Part shown: piece after piece, positions 24,799 through 36,033 of the stretch
Layout of the letters: every line of letters starts with the position of its first letter
Numbering within the stretch: the stretch's first letter is position 1
Source of the DNA: Whalleya microplaca
Lineage: Eukaryota; Ascomycota; Sordariomycetes; Xylariales; Xylariaceae
Direction: 5' to 3'
NCBI GenBank assembly: GCA_022497155.1
Contig: MU385795.1
Span: 1-64,000, forward strand
DNA length: 64,000 bases
Program-made: the position numbers and the translations under genes
The notes under the pieces: generated by a model
Told to the model about the DNA's origin: nothing
The model's input: the letters and a program-made list of their open reading frames with translations, nothing else
The model's database searches: none

Positions 24799-25588
24799 AC
24801 TGGGCAAGTATATTCTGATATGTATGATGGTTCGTTCGTGATGGCTGAACAGATGGAACAGATGGAACAGATGGAACAGATCGTCTGTGGGGTGTGTGAA
24901 GATTGCCCCGCCTTGAAGAAATTGAGGCTGCGGATTAATTTATCAAGGGTCTTCGGATTGATCGCAGGATACGGAGACCAGACGTCTAAGTGAACGGAGG
25001 CGCGAAAGGGCGGTCTGTAGGTATTATGGGCAGATCCGATGGTCTACTCGTGGGTTGAACGGTTGAGAGGGAGAGGAAGAGGCAGAAGGTGACGTTCTCG
25101 CGCCTACTTCCTTTTTATTTTTGTATTTTTTTTTTGTCAGCCGTCGCTCTGCACTTGGGGGGGAATTTTCGAAAGTTCCAAGCAAAAGCCCCAAATTGTG
25201 TGTGCCAACCCCGCCAGCCCGCTAATCTTCAATCTAGGTACCTCATAAGGCTGCCAAGATACCTACGTTCAAGGCACCTTTCTGCGCATAATGGAGGTAC
25301 ACATGCAGTACTCCATATACTAATTTTTGATTGGTCCGTTGGGAGATATCCGAATGTGGCTCGTGCTCACCCATACCCACATTAGGTCACCTCGGCTCCT
25401 CAGTTTCTCCCTATTCCGAGCTGTCCCGCCAAAAAGGTAAAAAAGTGCCCGCTGGGGAGGAGCATTTGCAAGGCCGATACTTACGTGAAGCTCTCATCAG
25501 GCCCGCCATACACGACTCGGTTTGGAGCTTTATAAGAGCCCAACAACAACACCCGATAAAAAAGAAATCGTATATTCCAGTGGCCAGG
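24799..25588. promoter_or_regulatory. Shared divergent promoter region of eIF3b and CCT2
   Basis: 790 bp between two divergent housekeeping starts. The eIF3b side has four tandem 9-bp units (GAACAGATG, last ending TC) at 24847-24882, within the probable leader. The middle has T-rich strings near 25110-25136, and a TTTATAAG site near 25530 lies about 60 bp before the CCT2 ATG. No coding frame is supported. Confidence 0.6.
24847..24882. repeat. Four tandem 9-bp repeats in the eIF3b leader
   Basis: GAACAGATG repeated three times and once with a final C, ending 49 bp from the window position of the eIF3b start codon block. Each unit contains ATG on the plus strand, that is CAT on the transcript strand, so the repeats add no upstream start codon to eIF3b. 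Confidence 0.85.
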
Positions 25589-27379
25589 ATGGTCAGTACT
25601 CACTATATACGCTCTTTTCAATCTCATCTTTTGCTAACTGCTTGTCCAGTCGTCCTTCAGTCCCACCCAGATTTTCGAGGAGGGCACCACCGAGGAGAAG
25701 GGAGAGAATGCCCGTCTCGCCGCCTTTGTTGGCGCCATCGCCGTCGGTGACCTGGTGAAGAGCACACTGGGTCCAAAGGGAATGGACAAGATATTACAGT
25801 CAGCGTATGTGCCTCCCTGACCCACCAATATCACTTAGTTTCACCGGGTTTACCTATGGCTAACCCCCCCACGAAGCTCTACTGCCGAGATCATGGTCAC
25901 AAATGACGGTGCCACAATCCTCAAGTCCATCGCCCTCGACAACGCCGCCGCGAAGGTCCTCGTCAACATATCGAAGGTCCAGGATGACGAAGTGGGCGAC
26001 GGTACGACCTCCGTGGCCGTCCTGGCCGCCGAGCTCCTCCGCGAGGCTGAGAAGCTCGTCGACAAGAAGATACATCCCCAGACCATTATTGAAGGCTACC
26101 GGATAGCGAGCCAGGCCGCTCTTCAAGCCCTAGAAAATTCTGCCGTCGACCACAGCAAGAACCCCGAGGTGTTCAAGAAGGACCTGTTTGCCATCGCCCG
26201 CACAACCCTGAGCTCCAAGGTCCTGGCCCAAGACCGGGACCTGTTTGCCAAGCTCGCCGTCGACGCCGTCCTCCGACTGAAGGGGTCCTCCGACCTCAGC
26301 AATATCCAGATCATCAAGAAGGCCGGTGGGAAGTTGAGCGACTCCTACCTGGACGAGGGCTTCATCCTCGACAAGAAGATCGGGGTCAACCAACCGAAGC
26401 GGTTAGAGAAGGCCAAGATCCTGGTCGCCAACACCCCGATGGACACGGACAAGGTCAAGATCTTCGGTGCCCGCGTGAACGTCAAGTCGACGGCCAAGCT
26501 GGCCGATCTCGAGAAGGCCGAGAAGGACAAGATGAAGGCAAAGGTGGACAAGATCAAGGCACACGGCATCAACTGCTTCATCAACCGACAGCTGATATAC
26601 AACTGGCCCGAACAGCTCTTTACCGACGCTGGCATCATGTCTATAGAACACGCCGACTTCGACGGCATTGAGCGGCTGGCCTTGGTCACCGGCGGCGAGA
26701 TCGCCTCCACGTTCGACCACCCCGATCAGGTGAAATTAGGACACTGCGACGTGATTGAGGAGGTCATCATCGGCGAGGATACCCTGATCAAGTTTTCTGG
26801 CGTGGCCGCCGGCCAGGCCTGCACCATCGTTCTGCGGGGCGCCACCGAGCAGCTGCTTGATGAAGCCGAGCGGTCACTACACGACGCCTTGGCCGTGCTG
26901 TCTCAGACCGTCAAGGAACCCCGGACGACGCTGGGCGGTGGCTGCGCCGAGATGCTGATGGCCAAGGCGGTGGAGGGCGCGGCCACGCGGGTCGAGGGCA
27001 AGAAGCAGATCGCCGTCTCGTCGTTCGCGATAGCGTTACGGCAGCTGCCGACCATCCTCGCCGACAACGCCGGCCTAGACTCCAGCGACCTCGTCGCGCG
27101 GTTGAGGAAGGCCATCTACGACGGCATGTCGACGTACGGCCTGGACCTGACGACGCCCGGCGGCGGCATAACAGACATGCGGGATCTCGGCGTGGTGGAG
27201 AGCTACAAGTTGAAGAAGGCGGTAGTCTCGTCGGCAAGCGAAGCCGCAGAGGTGAGTCTTTTTTTTTTTTTCTACCTACCCCCTGGCGTCCCGAACCAGA
27301 TGCTAACCAGTACATGCAGCTACTCTTGAGAGTGGACGATATCATCCGCGCGGCGCCCCGAAGAAGGGAGAGGCAGTAG
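25589..27379 (+). CDS. cct2: T-complex chaperonin TRiC/CCT subunit beta
   Basis: Subunit of the eight-membered cytosolic TRiC ring that folds actin, tubulin and other proteins using ATP. Four exons, 25589-25591, 25650-25804, 25877-27251 and 27320-27379, give 530 residues. The first coding exon is only the ATG, followed by GTCAGT. Group II chaperonin motifs are present: [10 protein letters not shown] near residue 40, [21 protein letters not shown] with the catalytic Asp, the apical [10 protein letters not shown] region and LGGGCAEM near residue 400, ending SSASEAAE and then a final exon with [11 protein letters not shown]. Among CCT subunits it matches beta ([17 protein letters not shown] and [17 protein letters not shown]). 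The family is well conserved, so the call is firm; only the ATG-only exon is an inference from splicing. Confidence 0.97.
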
Positions 27380-29392
27380 GTGCATCGTTGGGCCGGATAG
27401 GGGATGTATAAAATACCATAGACTAGTGTCATAGACTATGCAATACCCGTCAAACAATGAAGACATCAAAATGACATGCTCAATTCGAGTATGAATCCCC
27501 GCCAATGAAGCCACTTCATATATTCGTGACGAGAACTGTGATGTCCTTGGTGTGCCGATGCTGAAACTAGTACAGGGTGTTTCGAAGAAGTCATAGAGTG
27601 AACGATTATAGGGGTATAGCACGTAATCAATGGCCATTAGTCAACGAATACTTCCTGGATTGCTGCAGAGTACACACTAGGTTTAGCATCGGGCAAAACA
27701 CATGACTTGTTGTTGAATATTCTTCTCTTCTGCTTGAGGTCTGGAACTGTGAGTTGTGCATGCCATAATAGAGGATTCGGTATCCATCCTTACCGACCCC
27801 TTCAGACACTTATTGTATAGTTGAGGAGTAGCGTCGGAGACGTGGAGACTATCATTTGGACGCATCGTTGCGTCGTATTCATGACGGACATTCAAGTCAA
27901 CCAGAGCTATCCACGGGTATAGACGCGAATACACCATCGTTCGCCTCCTTGTCTTCGCACGCTCACTGCGTAGTCACTGAGTATATATGGTATTCTAGCT
28001 TCAACTACTCCTGTTCCCCGGAGTTTGCTATGAGCTAGCGAGGATATATATTGCCCAGCAGGTTCGTTACGACAACGCCAGATCCAACCACAGTAATGTT
28101 ACAGTCTAATAGCGAGTAAGAGCCGCCAGAGTATTGACTTCGCGCTACGAATTGAGCAATGTGTGAGGATAGCAGGATGGACCATTCCGATCATTTGATA
28201 CATCGACAAAGTCGATAGCGTCGAAGAAGTACACAGACTGCAGCAGCAGTAAGGGGTTTGTTACTCAGTTCTGTTGAAATACAGGGTTAATGAGACTTGA
28301 TTGACTTGAGGTTCAGCTATTCTAGAGTGGCATATGGCCTGCTTTATATACACAATGCTACTATTCGTGCCTTGTACTGTACCAGTCCTTGACCTTCAAT
28401 TCAACAAGTTCGCTGAACAATAGGAACCAGTCTATGAACATAATGCACAAACTTACTGGAAGAAAGTCTATCCGTCAGGACCATCTTTCTTAAGATTCTC
28501 CACATCATTAATTGAACATCAGCTTCATACATAAAATATAGCACCTTGCTCACCAAACCCTGCCCCTTTCAAGCCAGCTTTCATCAAAGCAGTCTCCTCT
28601 ATGAGTCATCTAGCCCATGCCCGAGGGATCGGGAATAGATGCCTAAATATGGCGCTAAAAGACGTATTCGCTACCTGCTGGTATGGATTTTGTAAGCTAT
28701 CTCCTAAGTTCCGTTGTCTATAGTAGAATTTCCGTTGTCGTGGGATTGTGCTCTACAGTGCGGAACTACTTAGGCTGTCAGGTAATGGCCTCACGCGAAT
28801 CCTTGTGCAAAAGAAAATGACTAATTGCTTTTTCCAATTTCACTCCTAAGCTGATCATATGTATGTATTCCTGAGTAGCTCTGTTCGCTACCAGGTAAAC
28901 TGAGATTGACGGTGTCCACATCACACACCCTCTTGCAATTGCTTGGCAGCATATATTGAAACTGGTTCATTTAATCAAATGGCAATTCGTGCCCTGCTCT
29001 GAGACACGGTCTTTACCAAGCCCATGTTACTTTGCAATGTGGAAATGAAGCGTCAGACAAGCTACTACCCTGGAAGAACAGTTTTACAGGGTAAGCTTAG
29101 GAATTGCTTTTTCTTGAAAATTTAGCTCTGTAAGGTAGCCGAATCATACCACGCCATACCAAAGCCTACCCCTTATCCGGAGCTACAGGGTAGCAACGCT
29201 AGATACATGTTCACATTGAATACGAAAAGACGGGAGGCGACGAGGGCTACTCACTGACCTTATGCATTATGCTGTCGCGTCTTAGAATATTTCGCCTCTG
29301 AATTCGCGGTCGATATACGTAAGAAATTTCATGTCAAACTGACCAAGCCTCTTCCCACCTTGCAAAGTCTTTCATTTCTACAGTGACGCGCT
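27380..29392. other. Intergenic region without supported gene
   Basis: Two kilobases with frequent stops on both strands. Only short frames exist, none with a credible start and domain. It contains the 3' flank of CCT2 and the 5' flank of the next plus-strand gene. Confidence 0.5.
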
Positions 29393-31340
29393 ATGGAGGT
29401 TCTTCAGACAGCAACGCCTCCTAGCTCCCAGTCGGCTCAACGTGAAGGGCATGGTTTGATTTCAGACCAGCAGGGAGCCTCATCAAATGTAAGCAATGAC
29501 ATTCATGTCTACGAATTCATCCTGATTGACGGCTCGGTAGGAAAGTAGTACACTTGGGTCGGTTGACGCTAGACTTGCTTCAAATAAAAGATTACCACAG
29601 TGGTGGAATCGCCATCAGCAACTCAAGCTAGTCGACATGTGTACCGAGCATCAGGGCATATACTTCGCATGTATCCATCCACGGCAATTTTTCGACTTCA
29701 TAGCCGGGGAATTTCCAATGCATAGTAGACCAACTGGAGAAGATGTTGAGTTTTGGCTTGAGCTCATTTGTCAGGAGACTCGAGAGTGTCTCCTACAAGA
29801 AATCCTTCCGCATCGAGAAGATCATGAAGATCTTGATATTGCAATTGAGGGTTGGCTCGAGATTGAAGGCCGGAGAAAGCTACGGCAAGGAGCAGCGGAA
29901 ATGCGAATCGGCCATTTACTTACCTTTGGCCCTGAGGAGTCCTCGGAGGAGCATCTCCTGACGAACTTGTGCCGTGATAGGCTCCGATCAAATGCTGAAG
30001 ACATCAAGCTGGCTATGAGTAAGAAGGGGAAAGTCAGTCGCTCTACCAGCATACGCCTGGTGCAGAAGATAGAATCCCTCTCTCAAAAGCCAAAGTCGAA
30101 ATTGCCAGTGCTGACGCCTAATGAGTTCTACGGGCCCCCCGCAGACCGCTCATATGAGAACCTTGTTCCAAAGCTCAGTCATGTAGACATTGGCAAAACC
30201 ACTTCACCTAGCCTCAGTACTAATGATGACCCAATTGATCCTTCTGGCCTACCTGAAGTGGCAGGGGGATCCTCAAACACGGCGGCGCATCTACCAGCCA
30301 TGCCTGATGAAGTGGCAAGCTCCTCGGTCGACGTTGTTCCAACTCCAGACTCTCATATGTCAATGGGCCCGAGCATACCTAGCGAGGCGGATGAAGGCCA
30401 GTCGGATGCCAAAGCAACAGAGCACCGCGACATAATCTGCCTTGACTCTAGTCCGGAGCCCAGCCAAACGACAGTCCCTAATGGCCTACAGAAAGCGCTT
30501 CAAAGACAGACAGAGGAACAGGGCCATCAACAGGGCGGCGTCGATGAAAAAGTAAGCTCAAATCGGCCAGCGGTCAAGAAGAGTCTTTTGGAACCTAGCT
30601 CAAGCCAGCCACCGAAGAAGAAGAAGAAGAACAGACAAAGAAACAGCGGAAAGACTGTCGGACCAACCGAAAACTCCACAGATAAAAAATCCAGCGTAAC
30701 CTCTACAATTGCCCCGCCTTCAGTCAACGATCCCTCGGATCCATTGCCTCATCAGTCCCAGCAAAGGCAAACCAATAAGCTATCAAGCGAAACTCGTCAA
30801 CCAATTTCTCAATCCTCAGGAGATACTATGTCCCTAGTATCACCAAACACATCGCAGAAGAGGAAGAAGGGAAGCAAACGCCAGAATTTGCCTAACAGAT
30901 GTCACAGTCAACGTGATGCGGGTGGCAACCCGCTCATGGGAAAGCCTAGAAATGTTACCCATAGCAGTCCAACCAACCGAGCCCTCCGTGCCCCATCACC
31001 GCAGTCTCCCACCTTAGAGGCTGATCCGACACGGTTAACTGGACAGCATCATCATAATGGTACGAGCAAATCTATAGACAAGCCATCCGGCAGCGTTCCA
31101 ATCATTGATCTCACGCAATCTCCCGAGATAGAGCCGCTCAAGCGAGAGGGGACTGTGTCAGAAGGCCGGGAACCTCGAGTCAATAAGTTGACGGAGAACC
31201 TGAAATGGGCCACAAACATCACGCCCGAGCAGCTCAGGGAGATTATTGGCCACACGGTCGCCCGTGGCCTAGTAGATTTCGAACACCGCGCTGCAGAGAG
31301 GCTGGATAAGATCGAGAAGAAGATCGATGAAAGGCATTGA
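29393..31340 (+). CDS. Disordered nuclear-type protein with SUMO-interaction-like motifs, unknown function
   Basis: Exons 29393-29488 and 29541-31340 are joined by a 52-nt intron and give about 631 residues. Residues about 48-210 look folded and helical: they start LPQWWNRHQQLKLVDMC, then FACIHPRQFFDFIAGEF and EFWLELICQETRECLLQEI. I know no matching domain. The rest is Ser/Pro/Gln-rich and disordered, with a lysine run PPKKKKKNRQ near 390 that could be a nuclear signal. Two segments fit the SUMO-interaction motif, a hydrophobic core beside acid and Ser/Thr-Pro: DIICLDSSPEP near 327 and VPIIDLTQSPE near 551. The C-terminus is a short amphipathic helix, AERLDKIEKKIDERH. A chromatin or SUMO-pathway role is inference. 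Confidence 0.75.
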
Positions 31341-32772
31341 TAGGTTGAAGTGGATGATGGCGACGTACGAAAATGACGAGGTCAAAAATTAGGTAGTTGA
31401 GAGATTCTATAAGGCTTGATGCAAATTTGAAGTTTATAAATGCAATCCTGGTTATCTTCCAGGTCATGTCTCAGTAGGTCAAAGAGACATGATATATGAA
31501 TGAGCGGTTGGTAGCTTCAACGGCTTGTTGCCGTGAGATTGTCATTATTGAGCTGTATAATTCTAGTTAGCTCTAGTATGGCTTTAGTCATGTCATGGTC
31601 TCTATTGTTCAAGTTCATGGAATTCTACTGTGTACTGCGATCAAAGGTATTATATGCAAGATTGCGTTTGCGGATATTTCCCCAAATCGGGATCCTGGGA
31701 GGAATATGACTGGTCATATTTACTCATGACTTGGCTCCCAGGTTCTCGGTACCAACGATACAACGCTACCCAACCTATCGGGCTGTCAAGTTCATACTGT
31801 GTGGCATTTCGTGATACTTGCTCCACCACGTTGCAAGCTGAGCTTGGTTTTTGGTAAGGCGCCTGGAGCTGTATGGGATTATCGTCTGTCTGAGGAAAAT
31901 TTCTATTTATGATTGGTCACAGGCATATTTCCGCCAGGTACGTGTGGTGAAGACATACTTGAAGTATCATCATCTGTAGAAGTATCCATGATAGGGGACC
32001 GTGTCGCGATATATTTAGTATATCCGTGCTCAGGGGATATCTAACACTGTATGTGTGCGCTCGTTCAGCTGTCGACTCTCCCCGAATCACGAATTCTCCT
32101 GGCTTGTTTACCCTGTAAAGCACAGTTGGAATCTTGAGAACCTGTTCAACCTATACTGTCCTTCATCACAATAGCCGAATGTTACTGTCTTGTACCTCAT
32201 ACGTATAGTTCAGCTAACTTCCCATGGCCCACGCCTTGTCCGGTACTATGAATCCGGTTGCCACAGTTAAAGATGCCGCGTATTTCGAGACGCGACGCGA
32301 CATCTGCAGCGTAGATTCGCGTTCCTGTTAATTTGAAACTATATTACATATCCAGTCGCGTGCCGTGACTTACATGCCTAAAATAGAGGGCTCACCTGGT
32401 AACTGCTAACTTACTAGGTTACTTGACAGTCTCCTCGCTTTGGTCGTTAACAATCACATTTTTGCAACGCCACTAAAGGGAGTTTATATTATTCAACTAT
32501 TATTTGTTCCAAAGAATCAATTGAAAGAGACCTGGGCAGCATTGGCACTTGATTGGTTCATATTATTGAGTTATTTGAACATCCGTTCCCTTGTAAGTGA
32601 GACACATTCGCCATTGGCGACCTGGGACTTCTACTTCCTAAGTGGAAAGGCCCCAGAAGTCATTGAATGTCGTATAGTATTCATATGAATTCAAGCTATA
32701 CTAAATAGTCACAGAAGCCGCGAGGAGACGTTTCCTTTGCTCGTGAGTACTGGGCAGTATAAGTAGGATACC
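31341..32772. other. Intergenic region without supported gene
   Basis: Separates two same-strand genes; no supported frame. Too long for a shared transcript to be assumed. Confidence 0.5.
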
Positions 32773-35700
32773 ATGGCTGTCCCGAAGGAAATGAGTAGAA
32801 AGAGTGTCATTACAAGATGCCATGCTCAGACATGTTCATCCGCCAGTCAAAATGCCCTACCTTCCAGCAGCAACACTTTGTCCCATCGACTGGAGAGTCA
32901 ACTTGCTTCTCCACCTACGTCTTCGGATCCTCCCATGCCCTTAAGTCCTGCTGGACGCCACCAAAGCAAGATAAAGAAGCCTAAAACTAAAGCACGAGGT
33001 AAAAAGGACTTAACACAGATGCCATTAAGTCCCGTGGTGAGTTTCACGGACTGTGGTATGTGGCCTACTTAATTGACAAGTAGATAGGTGGATACAGACG
33101 CGGATACTTCGACCGTCCAGGCATTTTCATCACATTCTCCGACATTACCAAATCAGAGTTCCCCCGAACCAGAGAGTACGATTAAAAAAGGCTACGCTTC
33201 GAGAAAGCCAGCTTCAAAGATATGTTTAACCGAACACGAGAAATCCAAGCTTCTCAAAATTAGTTGCATGCATATGTCCAAGTTCCTAGGCTCGGCGGCC
33301 TTGGGGTCTGGTGCAGAGAAGGATGTGTGGATTTCGGTCCTGAATGACTTCTCAGAAACAGTCCATCCTGGGTTCTTTACCAAGTATACCGATGTGAGAG
33401 AAAAGGTCCATGGACTCAGCAAGGCACGACTTTATAAAATTAAAGGGACAACACCGTCAAAGACAGATGCGCAAGCATATGAGTTAGGTAAATGGAGTGA
33501 CCAGTGGGTTCGTGTGTGGAGATGCCGACGCTTTATTATCAACGCCGCAGACTTCCATCGGTCATTACTCGAGATGGTTGGAGAGAAGAAGCTCAAGCGG
33601 ATGCTTCGCTACCGATTAAAAGGGTCTAAATTACCTAAAGACCTAGGGGAGCTCACCTTCTCGGCACTAATATGGAAAGCGATCCAGAAGGAAATCTCTA
33701 CTCTGAAAAGGGAGGCAGTGGAAGGTAATTACCGACTAGACCCCGAAGAGGCCGATTCGGACTGGACCGATGAAGATGACTCTGAAGACGAATCTGGGAC
33801 GGAAAGAATGGACGACGAACCACCCCTACGGTCTATTGAAGACGATTTGGGCAATGGCCCAACGCCAACCATCTCGGCAGATACCCCTGCGAGTCCTCAT
33901 GCGGAAATTAATAACCCAGTGCTTCGTGACCCGTCTCCAGCTACGTTACAGGCTCTTCAAGAATATGAACAACACACAATCGCGTGGCTTAAAGAAGAAA
34001 AGAGAAAGACGAATGGCAAGCAAGTATCCATTCGCGACCTAGCCTATTGCAGCTCTGTCCAGCAAGGCTCTCCTACACTCAGAACTCTGGACACCGTAGA
34101 GGCTTCCAGAGAAAGTTACGCGCGAGCGCAGTGGGTAGGGAGCAATGGGAATGGTTATGAATATGAACCCCCAAGTCGTACGCCTCGCGTTCGCCCCTTT
34201 TCTGATTTCACCGATGGGAAGCCCGCTACTGTATTATCAGTTGAAGAGCACGGCAAAATATTGAACGTAGACACTTCAGCTCTTGCAACGAAGTGCGAAC
34301 CACCGTCTAGTACTGCGACTACAGATGTCAACATGACAGAAGCTGTTGTGACCAATAAGGTCCATAGCCAGCAGGACGCCGGGGCGGTACAATATACCGC
34401 TACGACACTAGAAATAACCAACCCCTTCAATCCACAGTCAACGAAGGCTCATTCTGACCGTTTACCTGATAGCCTTGGCAGATCCCGCGAGACGACATCG
34501 CAAAGGACGCTGCGAACTTTCAACGAGGAGGAGACACGGAAGCACCAAAAGCCCCTAGTACCTCAACAAGTTCCATATCGCAGTTCGCCGGTGAAGGGAC
34601 ATACTCCGCAAATCGCCATAACCAGCAAAACTGAGATCGGCCCTCCTAGATTCTACGGAAAGCCCTCTACAGACAGTAGCGATATGTCCAGAATCGAACA
34701 GACGGCCGAGCGCCTTGCTGAGGGCAGTCCCGTAGCCGAGTCGCATGAACAAGGGGCAAAGCGAGAGGCACATGGGCTAGGATTGCACTCTTTCGCATCC
34801 AATAATAGGAAAGCCTGCTCCCCAGGCGCATCAGCATTAGACGGTGCACGAGACGACGGTCACCCAGCCGTGGTGATCGACACTAATTCGTCTTATCCAG
34901 GCTGTTCAGCCAATCGTGCGCCCACATGGGCAACATCACAACACCAAGACGATCCCTTTGCGACTCCATCTCCTTCCCAATCAAAGAAGCGCACAAGAAC
35001 CCAGTCTGTTTCTACACCAAAACCAGAGACTCCAGGTACAGACCGCCACGTACATGTCACAAACCACGAGCATCCCGAATCTATTGGACTAGATTCTACC
35101 CCAGTAAGCTCTGGCCGTCCTGCGAAGCGGCAGAAGCAGAAGTCACACGGCGGCGGCGGATCCACGCTAGACTCTAGTTCGACATCCAACAAAGAAATGC
35201 GTGGCCAGGTAAAATACCGGGTCCATACTCACCAACGGACTCCTCGACGGATGAGGCAGCGAAGAACGACTCAATCGGCGGCATCGCGAAGACAACTCGA
35301 TGCGCAACAAAGCCCCGTCCCACTGGGGCATAGGCCGTCCAACGTGCAGCACGGGGATCCAAGTCCAAGTTCCATTAGGGGTAAAGGCAAGGGCAGGGGC
35401 AAGGGCAAACGCAAGGCGACCGATGTTGGAATTCCTAGTCGAGGCCAGCGCTCCAAGACTGGTGTTCGGGATGATGATCACTCCTTCCCACCAGAACGGA
35501 GCAGCAGCAGTCGCGGAGAAAAAATGAGAAACAGCTCAACATCTTGCTCTCCGCTCAGTACGCTGCCTAGCCCATCTCGCTTACCAGCATATCATCCAAA
35601 ACGACCCCGCGACCACCAGTGCAATTCCCCACTGCCACCTTCAAGCCGGTCTAGCGACCCCTTCGAGCCGCTAACGAGTGAGATTGCGGCTGCGACGACA

Positions 35701-36033
35701 TCCCCCGCGAGTTCCGAGCTCTTCGTTTCGGATCCGACTCCGACTCCGATCCCGGCTTCGGGTCGTTCGAGCGGCGAGAAGTGGAGCTTCCGTGCGCCTC
35801 ACAACGGCCCTAGACATGGGAGTCGAAACTTCGAGGCTAAGTCCAACCACGGCGACATTTCCCAGGATCACAGCGGTCATAGGTCCAGTAGAGACACAAC
35901 GGTTTTTGCGGATTACACCCCTGACCGGAAATGCAATCACCTGGACAACAGACAAAAGATGCTGGAAAATAAGGTGTCTTACTTGATGGATGTCATTTGG
36001 GAATTAAAATCAATGCACACGGGAGGAAAATGA
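32773..36033 (+). CDS. Large disordered nuclear-type protein, unknown function
   Basis: Exons 32773-33036 and 33088-36033 are joined by a 51-nt intron (GTGAGT, acceptor ATAG) and give about 1069 residues. A folded-looking region at about residues 120-300 begins CLTEHEKSKLLKISCMHMSK, continues DVWISVLNDFSETVHPGFF and WVRVWRCRRFIINAADFH, and ends with LIWKAIQKEISTLKREAV. I do not recognise it. It is followed by an acidic run (DSDWTDEDDSEDESGTE) and more than 700 residues of Ser/Pro/Thr-rich disorder. Inside that are HPAVVIDTNSS near 679, which resembles a SUMO-interaction motif, and the basic string GKGKGRGKGKRK near 853, like an RNA- or DNA-binding patch. The C-terminus DNRQKMLENKVSYLMDVIWE is a likely coiled coil. 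It is on the same strand as, and similar in style to, the previous gene, but I see no clear sequence homology between them. Confidence 0.75.

Noticed and set aside
24277..24993. 238-codon plus-strand frame antisense to eIF3b, and other long frames opposite eIF3b, CCT2 and IRE1
   Set aside because: Created by GC-rich third positions of the real genes; no family match and no start context.
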